Below, in pieces: positions 24,791 to 33,480 of a stretch of 64,000 nucleotides of DNA. Under the pieces are notes generated by a model. It was not told where the DNA came from and ran no database searches. It saw only the letters and a list, made by a program, of their open reading frames with translations. The stretch comes from Ilyomonas limi (GTDB lineage: Bacteria; Bacteroidota; Bacteroidia; Chitinophagales; Chitinophagaceae). Position 1 is the first letter of the stretch. Each line of letters opens with the position of its first letter. The DNA is taken from assembly GCF_005233845.1 (NCBI RefSeq), contig NZ_SZQL01000002.1, positions 186,001 to 250,000 on the forward strand, read 5' to 3'. A program made the translations under genes and the position numbers.

Positions 24791-26285
24791 ACTTCCAACC
24801 CCTTTTATCGTTCTTTACCATTTCACTCATAATTTTTGCACTACGCAGGCATAAAGGTATGCCGCCGCCGGGATGCACGCTGCCACCAACAAAGTACAAG
24901 CCTTTTAGTTGGTTACTAAAATTAGGATGACGTAGAAAAGCAGCCATCCTGCTGTTGGAACTGGTGCCATATAAAGCGCCCATATACGAAGCAGTATGCT
25001 CTTCAATCATCACCGGATTTAATGTTGCTTCTACTTCTATCAGCGGCTCAATAGCTGTTTGCAACAAGCTACTTAATTTAGAGAGAATATGCTTCTTTAA
25101 TTGTTGCTGCATGGCAGATTCATACTGACCAACATTCGCGGGTGCATTCACCATTACAAACCAGTTTTCTTTGTCCGGCGGTGCTTGTAGGTCCGGCTCG
25201 CATTTACTCGTGATGTTGATGTACACCGTAGGGTCATTATACAGTTGCTTCAGCTTAAAAATATGGTCAAATTCTTCTTTGTAATTTTTACTGAAGAAAA
25301 TATTGTGCAAGCCTAATTGAGGAAATGTTTTATTAATACCCCAATAGAAAATAAAAGCACTGCTGCTACGCTCCTGCCGTAAAATGTGCGCTGCTTTTTG
25401 CTCATTACGGAGGAGCCTTTTGTAAGTAAAATATACATCCATATTGCTTACTACTATATCAGCAAGGTATTTTTCATTATTAGCCATTACGCCTGTTACT
25501 TTATTTGCTTTATGAATGATCTGCTCTACCGGCATATTAAAATAAAATTGTACTCCTTTTTTTACAGCTAACCGGTATAGTGCATTGGCTATGCTTATCA
25601 TCCCGCCTTTTGGATAAAACACACCTTCGTTGTATTCTAAATGCGGTATAACGCTTAACATACCCGGTGCCTGGTAGGGATTGCTGCCATTGTAAGTAGC
25701 ATAACGATTGAACAACTGTATCGTATGTGCTTGTTTAAAGCTGTATTGATTAAACGCATTAAGAGATGCAAACAAATGAACAGGCTTTGTATTCATCAAT
25801 GCTTTTGCAACAGGTGCTTTCCATAAAGTACTCATCTTATGCAGTGAATAATTCAGAAAAATGCTGCCTGTAGTTTCGTATAATTGCTTTGAACGTTGTA
25901 AGTATCTTTTTACAGCAGTTTTATCTTCACCTACCTTATTATAGAGTTCCTCCGCCAGCTTATCTGCATTGGTATAACCTTTTATCACTACCCCATCTTC
26001 ATAAAAATACGTACACGCTATGGGCACCGGCTTATAATTAAAGTAGTGTTGTATTGGCTCGCCTGCCAGTGCAAATAATTCTTCTATTAATTGCGGCTGT
26101 GTAAACAAGCTTGGTCCGCCATCAAAGCAATAGCCTTCTTTTTCAAAGGAATTTATTTTACCGCCGGCATAACTGTTTTTCTCAAACACCTTTACTGCAA
26201 AGCCCTGTACTGCAAGCCGTATGGCACTTGCAATACCTGCAATGCCTGCGCCGATGATGATGGCTGTTGACTGGTGGTGATTCAT
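24780..26285 (-). CDS. crtI: Phytoene desaturase
   Basis: FAD-dependent desaturase that turns phytoene into lycopene in several steps. 501 aa from the ATG at 26285. The FAD-binding start IIIGAGIAGIASAIRLA follows within 10 residues, then VFEKNSYAGGKINSF and FDGGPSLFTQP; the C-terminus carries YFVGGSVHPGGGIPLCLRSAK. An in-frame GTG at 26423 would add 46 unrelated residues and lies upstream of a promoter -7 element (26301-26308), so it is rejected. crtI heads the crtI-cruF-crtZ operon. Phytoene synthase (crtB) is not in this window. Confidence 0.95.
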   Translation of the reverse strand: MNHHQSTAIIIGAGIAGIASAIRLAVQGFAVKVFEKNSYAGGKINSFEKEGYCFDGGPSLFTQPQLIEELFALAGEPIQHYFNYKPVPIACTYFYEDGVVIKGYTNADKLAEELYNKVGEDKTAVKRYLQRSKQLYETTGSIFLNYSLHKMSTLWKAPVAKALMNTKPVHLFASLNAFNQYSFKQAHTIQLFNRYATYNGSNPYQAPGMLSVIPHLEYNEGVFYPKGGMISIANALYRLAVKKGVQFYFNMPVEQIIHKANKVTGVMANNEKYLADIVVSNMDVYFTYKRLLRNEQKAAHILRQERSSSAFIFYWGINKTFPQLGLHNIFFSKNYKEEFDHIFKLKQLYNDPTVYINITSKCEPDLQAPPDKENWFVMVNAPANVGQYESAMQQQLKKHILSKLSSLLQTAIEPLIEVEATLNPVMIEEHTASYMGALYGTSSNSRMAAFLRHPNFSNQLKGLYFVGGSVHPGGGIPLCLRSAKIMSEMVKNDKRGWKYAH

Positions 26286-26300
26286 AGAGGTAAAGTTGCG

Positions 26301-26308
26301 CAAAGATA
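26301..26308 (-). promoter_or_regulatory. Promoter -7 element for the carotenoid operon
   Basis: TATCTTTG on the minus strand, ending 15 bases before the crtI ATG. No clear -33 TTTG at 19-21 bases, so the promoter may need an activator. It supports the ATG at 26285 as start. Confidence 0.5.
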
Positions 26309-26509
26309 AGCTGCGTTTAATGCTGGCAGGGTTTAGAATGCTACCAGCGTGTAAGGTGCAAACGTTGCAAACCTCTATAAAATCTGGAGATTTTGTATTT
26401 TTTATATTCCTGCGAGTCTCCACCGCTGCATAAAAAGTATAAAGTCAAACACTTCTGCACAGCTATATACTGCAATAATCATCCAACAATATTTACCTCA
26501 GCAAAATTC

Positions 26510-27856
26510 TCACACGCCCTTCTCCACCTCCGGCAACGTATCAGGAATTTTGTTCAGCATATCCACTACGCCTTCGCGTTTCAATATCAAATAGCCCAAT
26601 CTATCGTTGCTGATACCTTCTTTTAAATGATAACTAAACAGCAACTGATCATCCTTTACCTCTGTTTCAAAATAGCGGAATTGAATATTATCATATTGCT
26701 TTAATGTATGTCCAATTTCATACAAATGCGTGGATAAAATAAACAGCGCGTTGTGCATTTTACGCAAGCCTTCTATCACTACCGTGCTGCACTTCATCGC
26801 ATCCTGCACATTGGTACCTTTAAACAATTCATCAATCAATATCAGCCATTTTCTGCCATCACTTATTTGCTGTATGGTTTTGCGGATGCGCTGCACTTCA
26901 TTAAAGAAATAACTTTCGCCCTGCACAATATTATCTACTACCTGAATATTACTCAGCAAGCCATCAAACAAGGATAACTGCATACTTTGCGCAGGCACAC
27001 CCATGCCCACATGTGCGAGGTAAACCGATACGCCGATAGCTTTGATAAACGTGCTTTTGCCAGCCATATTGGCACCAGTCATAAACAAGAAATTCTGCTG
27101 TGGTGTAAGCTGAACATCATACGCTACCGGCGTGGTGAGCAATGGATGATATAACTGCACCGCCTGCATACAAGGCTGGCTGCTTTCTTTAAATCTTGGA
27201 ATACAAAAGTGATATTGCTTGCAAGCTTTAGCCATGCTGCAATAGGCATCCAGCTTAGTGTAAATATTCACCAGTTCCAACGCTTCCGGTTTGTATTGGC
27301 GGCGCATAAAATTGCCAAAATGCAGTATCAACGGGTAAGGCAGTTTTTTTGTTTTATCCCATGCAACCATTTGCCGCACCACCGGCTTGGCAATGAGCGA
27401 AGCAATACGGGTGCTCATATTTATAAGGATGGAAGAGCCTGCATTGGCGCACAATTCTGCAACGCTGTTCAAACCCTTAAAAAAGTTAATAAAATGCTCA
27501 ACAGAATAGCGTGTAAGCGAGAAATCGGCGGAGTGAAAAATTTTATATGAAATGCTATTCACCGTATTTGCATGGGCAGGCATTTCGTCGAGCGGCGTTT
27601 CATAAAAACGTTCTATCACCATGATGGTGCCATTGGAGATAGTAGTTGGAAAATTGTCTAACAAAGGCAGCAGGCTTTGCAACATTTGCTGTACATCCTC
27701 AATCTGTTTTAAATTATCATACGGCTTTGCCAGCAGTATCCTCAGCCAATCTTTACCACCAACAGTAGTTGTAAAATCCAGTCTGTGAAAAACCGAAAGC
27801 GTTTCATCTGCATTAAATATAGAAAGGTCATTAACCGTTGTTTTATCTACCTGCAT
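26510..27856 (-). CDS. MutS-like ATPase without mismatch-recognition domain
   Basis: A 448-aa protein with the lever/clamp-like helical region (about 1-230) and the ABC-type ATPase of the MutS family, but lacking the N-terminal mismatch-binding and connector domains of MutS (about 850 aa). Walker A is TGANMAGKST (260-269), the signature region is VVDNIVQGESYFFNEVQRI, Walker B is WLILIDELFKGTN (Asp342, Glu343), and STHLYEIG follows. It belongs to short MutS-related proteins common in Bacteroidota whose function is not settled; it cannot recognise mismatches the way MutS does. It lies 224 bases upstream of the carotenoid operon start, on the same strand, and diverges from dnaG. Confidence 0.85.
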   Translation of the reverse strand: MQVDKTTVNDLSIFNADETLSVFHRLDFTTTVGGKDWLRILLAKPYDNLKQIEDVQQMLQSLLPLLDNFPTTISNGTIMVIERFYETPLDEMPAHANTVNSISYKIFHSADFSLTRYSVEHFINFFKGLNSVAELCANAGSSILINMSTRIASLIAKPVVRQMVAWDKTKKLPYPLILHFGNFMRRQYKPEALELVNIYTKLDAYCSMAKACKQYHFCIPRFKESSQPCMQAVQLYHPLLTTPVAYDVQLTPQQNFLFMTGANMAGKSTFIKAIGVSVYLAHVGMGVPAQSMQLSLFDGLLSNIQVVDNIVQGESYFFNEVQRIRKTIQQISDGRKWLILIDELFKGTNVQDAMKCSTVVIEGLRKMHNALFILSTHLYEIGHTLKQYDNIQFRYFETEVKDDQLLFSYHLKEGISNDRLGYLILKREGVVDMLNKIPDTLPEVEKGV

Positions 27857-28121
27857 GTACGTTGTGTGTTATCTGTAGCTGTATTATTAATAAATAACAA
27901 GACTTGTGATATTTATCATTCCGGCACAAGTTTCAATTACTAAATGACGCAACTTTTCGGAAATTCAATATCATTTTTTCAAATTTTCCTTTACTAAGTT
28001 ATTAATGCATATCTGCACATGTTACCCGTGCCTTCTGATTTTATTAACCTATTCAAATCTCAGATTGAAAGATACACAACAAATGAGAATGCCTGCTAAA
28101 TTTGTAATTCGCTTCACACAT

Positions 28122-30047
28122 ATGATTACGCCGCAAACTATACAGCAAATTACCAGCCGCATTGACATTATTGATGTGGTGGGCGAGTTTGTAAAGCTCA
28201 AGAAACGTGGCACCAATTATCTTGGACTTTGCCCGTTTCACAATGAGAAAACGCCCTCCTTTACTGTTTCGCCAGCCAAAGAAATTTATAAATGTTTTGG
28301 CTGCGGCAAAAGCGGCAATACCATCACCTTTTTGATGGAGCATGAGAAATATAGTTATGTAGAAGCGCTGCGCTGGCTGGCTGCCCGCTACAATGTAGAG
28401 ATAGAAGAAACAGAGGTGAGCGATGCCCAACGTCAGCAGCAATTGGCTACCGACAGTCTGTATATCGTCAACGGTTTCGCCCAAAAGTTTTTTACCCAAC
28501 AGCTTTTTGAAACCGAAGAAGGACAAGCATTTGCACTTACCTATTTGCAGGAAGAAAGAGGTTTTAATAAAGAGGTAATAGAAAAATTTAGCTTAGGCTA
28601 TAATCCTTCAGCAAAAGACACGTTTGCAAAAGCAGCTTTGCAACATCAGTTTAGTGCAGAACTACTGCTTAAGACCGGATTAGTTACTACCCGCAACGAA
28701 GCGCTGCAGGATAACTACCGCAACCGCATTATCTTTCCCATACACAACAATACCGGAAAAATCATTGGTTTTGGTGCACGTGTAATTGGCAAAGCACCCG
28801 AAAAGGCCCCTAAATACATCAACACGCCGGAGAACGAATTGTATGTAAAAAGCCGCATTTTATACGGCGCTTATTTTGCCCGCCAAATGATTGACAGGCT
28901 GGATGAATGCCTGCTGGTAGAAGGCTATACCGATGTAATCAGTTTGCACCAGGCAGGCATAGAAAACGTGGTTGCCAGTGGTGGTACATCGTTAACCACA
29001 GAACAACTACGACTTGTAAAAAAATACACTAATAATCTTACGATAATTTATGATGGTGATGCGGCAGGCGTGAAAGCGGCACTGCGCGGGCTGGATATGG
29101 CGCTGGAAGAAAGTCTGAATGTAAAGCTGGTATTGATACCGGATAAGGAAGACCCCGATAGTTATGTAAAGAAAATTGGTGCGGCTGCCTTTCGCGAGTT
29201 TATTGCCGGCAACAAAAAAGATTTTGTTTTATTTCAGCTGGAAGTGTTGTTGCGCGAGGCTGGTAATGATGTAAATAAAAAGAATGAAGCTGTTAATCAG
29301 GTTGCCGAAACGCTAAGCAGGATAAATAAAGCGGAAGATTTTACCAAACAGCAGGAGTACATCAGGCAATGCGCGCAACTGCTGCGGATTGATGAAAGCG
29401 GGCTGATAACACTGGTAAATAAATACAAGCGCGAGCGCATTGCCAAAGAAGAAAAGAAGCTGCCTTTCGAAGCGGTAGAACCGTCTGCAATTCCTGCTGC
29501 GTTGGTGCAGGAAAATATAGATTTAATAATTAATGGCGATGACCTGCAGGAACGTGATGTATTGCGCGTGCTACTGGAATATGGCTTGCAACTCTGGGAT
29601 GAGCAGCGCACCATGGCACAATATATCTTTGACGAACTGGAAGGCTATGCTTTTGAAAATCCAACGCTGGAAAAACTGTATAATATTTACGAAAGGCAGT
29701 ATCAGCAAGGCTTAGAACCCAGTGCTAAAACGTTGCTCTATCATGAAGATGCTGAGATACGCGAGCTGATTGTTGGAATTACCATGTTTCCGTTTGAATT
29801 GAGTATGCGCTGGAATGAAAAAAGTGATAAAAAAAATATTGGCATGGTGGATAGCCACGAAGATGTATTTAAAAGCATTCACTACTTCAAGCTGCGCAAA
29901 CTGAAGCACATGTTTGAGCAAAACCAGCGCGATATGGAAGAAAGCAAATCGCTGGAAGAGCAGATGCAACTCATCAAAGTGCATAAAGAACTAAAGATGA
30001 TGCAGGAAGCAATCACTAAACAGTTTGGAACGGTGATTTTTAAGTAA
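28122..30047 (+). CDS. dnaG: DNA primase
   Basis: Synthesises RNA primers for DNA replication. 641 aa from the ATG at 28122. The CHC2 zinc finger is complete: Cys37, His40 (LCPFHNEKTPSF), Cys58 and Cys61 (YKCFGCGKSGN). The Toprim core follows (LLVEGYTDVISLHQAG, then IIYDGDAAGVKAALRG and PDKEDPDSYV), and then the C-terminal helicase-binding region. I chose 28122 because homologues start with M-I-x-x-x-T-I-x-x-I; upstream in-frame ATGs at 28083 and 28089 would add unrelated sequence. The gene is alone, not in the rpsU-dnaG-rpoD arrangement of proteobacteria. Confidence 0.96.
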   Translation: MITPQTIQQITSRIDIIDVVGEFVKLKKRGTNYLGLCPFHNEKTPSFTVSPAKEIYKCFGCGKSGNTITFLMEHEKYSYVEALRWLAARYNVEIEETEVSDAQRQQQLATDSLYIVNGFAQKFFTQQLFETEEGQAFALTYLQEERGFNKEVIEKFSLGYNPSAKDTFAKAALQHQFSAELLLKTGLVTTRNEALQDNYRNRIIFPIHNNTGKIIGFGARVIGKAPEKAPKYINTPENELYVKSRILYGAYFARQMIDRLDECLLVEGYTDVISLHQAGIENVVASGGTSLTTEQLRLVKKYTNNLTIIYDGDAAGVKAALRGLDMALEESLNVKLVLIPDKEDPDSYVKKIGAAAFREFIAGNKKDFVLFQLEVLLREAGNDVNKKNEAVNQVAETLSRINKAEDFTKQQEYIRQCAQLLRIDESGLITLVNKYKRERIAKEEKKLPFEAVEPSAIPAALVQENIDLIINGDDLQERDVLRVLLEYGLQLWDEQRTMAQYIFDELEGYAFENPTLEKLYNIYERQYQQGLEPSAKTLLYHEDAEIRELIVGITMFPFELSMRWNEKSDKKNIGMVDSHEDVFKSIHYFKLRKLKHMFEQNQRDMEESKSLEEQMQLIKVHKELKMMQEAITKQFGTVIFK

Positions 30048-30167
30048 AAGCCCTACTTCTTAAGGGGAGTTTGGATGCTGCATCCTACTCCAGATTTTAA
30101 CCCGTGCTGAATGCTCTTCATTAACACGATAACCTGCAAGTTTTTGCTGGCGAAGAATACCTCAGAG

Positions 30168-30293
30168 GTGTTGGGAAGAAATGCTAGGAACTATATTCTT
30201 TTACTTATCAGTTAAAAGACAATGAGGTGTCCGACAACACTTTAGCAGTATCTGACACCTCAATGCAACTGTTTTAACTTTTCTTCCCAACAC
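30168..30293. repeat. Nested inverted repeats, large potential hairpin
   Basis: Outer arms GTGTTGGGAAGAAA (30168-30181) and its exact complement (30280-30293); middle arms around AGTTAAAA (30210-30217) and TTTTAACT (30272-30279); inner arms CAATGAGGTGTCCGA (30220-30234) and TCTGACACCTCAATG (30251-30265), 13 of 15 paired. Together they fold a 126-base element. No adjacent T-run makes it a plain terminator for dnaG. It could be a structured RNA or a miniature mobile element. Confidence 0.6.
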
Positions 30294-30352
30294 GTGTGGT
30301 GAAGAACACACCGGCATAGGCGGAAAACTCTTTTTTATTATTAAAGCAAAAA

Positions 30353-30514
30353 TCAGTTCAACACCAAAGCACTGTTTTGGGCACCGGAGGTATAAAACCG
30401 TAAACTTTTGCGTAAAATAAAATCAGAGAAATTGCTGTAAGCCTGTAACGTAGTATGGGCAAGATTAAAGCTAAAAATAAGCTTTATCCTTTCGGATGGC
30501 ATAATGTATTTCAT
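30353..30514 (-). CDS. Possible small protein of about 50 residues
   Basis: A minus-strand frame of 53 codons from the ATG at 30514, or 49 from the ATG at 30502 (MPSERIKLIFSF). I recognise no family. It is basic and has a moderately hydrophobic start, but no clear helix or motif. The only support is a TAAATTTG -7 element at 30533-30540 (minus), 18 bases upstream, with TTTA rather than TTTG at the -33 spacing. It may equally be a chance frame or a decayed gene: another frame continues plausibly downstream of its stop. Confidence 0.25.
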   Translation of the reverse strand: MKYIMPSERIKLIFSFNLAHTTLQAYSNFSDFILRKSLRFYTSGAQNSALVLN

Positions 30515-30710
30515 GTGATATTGGATGTGATGCAAATTTAATATGTATTTTGTTGTTTACTAAATTAAAAAGCATTAAAATTTCCTTTAAAAACATTTAA
30601 ATAACGGTGAAATTCTTAGCTAAATCACAACATTATATTGCCTACACAAATTGCACCACAAATAAATATTTACGAACTTCGCAGGCTTAAATTGATTGTA
30701 AGTAAGACTA

Positions 30711-32816
30711 ATGAAGATATACCCCGAATCGGCAGTTGTACAACTGGAATTTGATAAAGTGAAAAGTCTGCTGGCAGCTCACTGCAAAACAGACTTTGCT
30801 AAAAACAAGGCGGAGAACCTGCGTATTCACACGCATAAAAATTATATAGAGCTGGAGCTGCAGCAAAGCCATGAATACAAGCTGGTAGAAATGCACAGCA
30901 TGTATTTTCCCAACGATTTTACACTGAATATTCAGCGCGATATAAAGCTGCTGGGCATTACGGGCAGTATGCTCACCGGCGAGCAATTTATAAATCTGCG
31001 CAGGCTGGCAGAAAACATTGGCAGTATTTTCCGCTGGTTTGATGCAGAACGGCGCTTGGCTTATCCGGCATTGACCAAAGTAATTGAAAACACTTATTAC
31101 GAAAAAGCCATTGCCGTACTCATAGATGAAGTGCTGGATGAAGGTGGTAATGTAAAGGATAATGCCTCAGAAAATTTACAACGCATACGCATGAGCTTGT
31201 ACCGCAAGCGCAATGAGCAGCGCCGTGTATTTGAGCGCGTAATAGCGCGGCTTGCCAAGCAAGGCTATACTGCCGATATTGATGAAAGCTTTAGCAATGG
31301 GCGGCGCGTAGTGGCAGTATTCAGCGAGTATAAGCGGCAGGTGAAGGGCATTTTACATGGCGAAAGTGACAGCCGCAAAACCGCTTTTATAGAGCCGGAA
31401 GAAACAATAGAACTTAATAACGATATTTTTTCGTTAGAGAATGACGAGCGCAAAGAAGTGCTGCGCATTTTGCGTGAGTTGACCAACCGGCTTTCTATCT
31501 ATGCTGCGCTTTTGCAAACCTATTTTGAAATTGCCGGCGAGTACGATTTTATACGTGCTAAAGCAAGGCTGGCAATAGATGTAAATGGCAACTTTCCTAA
31601 TGTGCTGGACAAAGCACATGTGGAGTTGAAAGAAGCATATCACCCGCTGTTGTATTTATATAATAATAAATCGGGGAAACTTACCATTCCGGTAGATATT
31701 ACATTGGACGATAAGCAACGCATTCTCATCATCAGCGGGCCGAATGCAGGCGGTAAAACCGTAACGATGAAAACCATCGGTTTGAATCAACTGATGCTGC
31801 AAAGTGGTTTGCTGGTGCCGGTACATCCTACTTCGCAAATGGGTATTTTCAAGCAATTGTTTATCCATATTGGCGATACGCAAAGCCTGGAGTTTGAATT
31901 AAGTACTTATTCTTCGCACCTGCTGCACATGAAGCATTTTATAGAAAATGCCAATGGCAAAACCTTATTTTTTATAGATGAATTGGGCAGCGGTAGCGAT
32001 CCCAACTTAGGTGGTGCTTTTGCCGAAGTGATATTGGAAGAACTGGCACGAAGACATTCGATTGGCATTGTAACTACGCATTATCTCAACCTCAAAGTAA
32101 TGGCAAACCATACGCAAGGTATTGTAAACGGTGCCATGGCTTTTGATGAAGTGAATCTTCGCCCGATGTATAAGCTGATTGTAGGCAAACCCGGCAGCAG
32201 TTACACGTTTTCTATTGCACAACGCATTGGCTTGCCGCAGCCATTAATTAATCGTGCTAAAAAACTGGTGGATGAAGACCATTTTCGTTTAGATAAATTA
32301 TTAAACAGAACCGAACAGGATTTACAGCACATAGATAAAGAAAAGAAAGAACTAAGCCGCCTGCTGAAAGAAAATGAACGCCTGAAAAAAGAAATGGAAG
32401 TGGTAATGGATAAAGAACGCCACCGCCAGCAGGTAGAAATTTTAAACCAGCAAAACCGCATTACCGAAGAACGCATTGCCAACATGAAAGAAACCGAACG
32501 CAAGCTCAAGCAGATTGTGCTGGAATGGCGTAAGGCAGAAAATAAGGAAGAGGTGATGAAGCAGGTACAAAATCTCCTCTTTAAAAAGAATGAGCAACAT
32601 GTAAATAATAAGCTGGCTAAAAAAGCAGATAAAAAATACAAAGAAACAGACGAGGAAATAAAGGCTGGCATGAAGGTGAAGATGAAAAAAAATCACCAGG
32701 TCGGGGAAGTAAAGGAAATACGTGGTCGCCGCGCTATTGTACAGATTGGTTTGTTGCCCATGAATGTAGAATTGACTGATTTGATAGCAGTAGAGGAAAA
32801 ACAAGCGGCGGAGTAG
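30711..32816 (+). CDS. mutS2: MutS2-like ATPase lacking the Smr domain
   Basis: A 701-aa member of the MutS2 family, linked to suppression of homologous recombination and, in some bacteria, rescue of collided ribosomes. N-terminal helical clamp region (1-300), ATPase with Walker A SGPNAGGKT (342-350), ELSTYSSHLLHM signature, Walker B LFFIDELGSGSDPN and THYLNLKV. A long charged coiled coil follows (about 520-620), and then a KOW-like tail (GEVKEIRGRRAIVQIG). Typical MutS2 proteins of 780-830 residues end in an Smr nuclease domain; this one stops before it, without frameshift. I see no Smr-coding sequence after the stop. It therefore probably lacks the nuclease activity, as do other Bacteroidota relatives. 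Confidence 0.88.
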   Translation: MKIYPESAVVQLEFDKVKSLLAAHCKTDFAKNKAENLRIHTHKNYIELELQQSHEYKLVEMHSMYFPNDFTLNIQRDIKLLGITGSMLTGEQFINLRRLAENIGSIFRWFDAERRLAYPALTKVIENTYYEKAIAVLIDEVLDEGGNVKDNASENLQRIRMSLYRKRNEQRRVFERVIARLAKQGYTADIDESFSNGRRVVAVFSEYKRQVKGILHGESDSRKTAFIEPEETIELNNDIFSLENDERKEVLRILRELTNRLSIYAALLQTYFEIAGEYDFIRAKARLAIDVNGNFPNVLDKAHVELKEAYHPLLYLYNNKSGKLTIPVDITLDDKQRILIISGPNAGGKTVTMKTIGLNQLMLQSGLLVPVHPTSQMGIFKQLFIHIGDTQSLEFELSTYSSHLLHMKHFIENANGKTLFFIDELGSGSDPNLGGAFAEVILEELARRHSIGIVTTHYLNLKVMANHTQGIVNGAMAFDEVNLRPMYKLIVGKPGSSYTFSIAQRIGLPQPLINRAKKLVDEDHFRLDKLLNRTEQDLQHIDKEKKELSRLLKENERLKKEMEVVMDKERHRQQVEILNQQNRITEERIANMKETERKLKQIVLEWRKAENKEEVMKQVQNLLFKKNEQHVNNKLAKKADKKYKETDEEIKAGMKVKMKKNHQVGEVKEIRGRRAIVQIGLLPMNVELTDLIAVEEKQAAE

Positions 32817-33480
32817 GATTTCTCACAGATAGCACAGATATTTATTGAACCCCGAATACACAAAGTAAAGAACCTGCCTGCCGGCAAAGACAAGGTTACA
32901 CAAAAAATACTTTTATCCTATAAATTTGTTTATGTTCCCCCGTGCTCTTTGTGCCTTTGCGGGCTCATAAAAACAAGAAAGCCGCCCCTCACGAAAGAGA
33001 GACAGCTCTTACCCAAAATCCAACAGCTGGCTAATGCGGAGCGGCTTACAAAAAAAAGCATTACTGCTGCCGCATTATATAAGTTTTCAGCCTATTTTTC
33101 CTTGCAAACAAAACAATACAGTAGCAATTCAGGTATAAAAGTAAATGCCTGATGATGTGCATTGCATGGCTTGCAAAGCGGCTATCTCCGGGTTAAAGAA
33201 ATAGCCATTTTTTGCTGAATAATGTTTTTGGATTTTTGAGTGCCTGTTGGAATGATGACATTGGATTTGTGATTTGATATTGGATTTTAAAACCGGATTG
33301 TTGCTGTTGCATTAACGGTACAAAAATAGAGTGGCTTTACATACCTACATATTAAAATCAACTTTATTATTATTAAAAACTGCACAGTATTTTAGCCTTA
33401 TGCTTAAGAATTTATTATCTCAAAATAGGAAGTGTTTACTAAAAAGAAAAGAACTAGCAAAAAGCATGAAAAACAGGCAC
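32817..33480. other. Intergenic region, mutS2 / cytochrome c peroxidase (convergent)
   Basis: 664 bases between convergent genes. Left part (32822-32970) holds two opposed halves of the ACCxCxAAxxCACAAAG intergenic repeat with a GCCTGCCGGC patch. A terminator-like hairpin, GGCTAT / ATAGCC followed by TTTTTT, is at 33180-33214 on the plus strand. A low-complexity GGATTT/TTGGATTT tract runs over 33230-33300. The 67-codon frame at 32949-33152 looks like chance. Confidence 0.5.

Larger units (their letters stand above)
30048..30710. other. Intergenic region, dnaG / mutS2
   Basis: 663 bases. It contains the nested inverted repeat at 30168-30293 and a possible small minus-strand gene at 30353-30514. 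The remaining 200 bases before mutS2 are AT-rich and without visible features. Confidence 0.5.

Noticed and set aside
26286-26423. N-terminal extension of phytoene desaturase from an in-frame GTG
   Set aside because: The promoter -7 element at 26301-26308 lies inside it, and the FAD motif of homologues starts within 10 residues of the ATG at 26285.
32949-33152. 67-codon frame in the mutS2/peroxidase gap
   Set aside because: Begins inside a degenerate intergenic repeat and has no recognisable product.
33230-33300. GGATTT/TTGGATTT repeats as a possible array
   Set aside because: Spacing and words are irregular; it looks like low-complexity AT-rich DNA rather than a tandem or CRISPR-type repeat.
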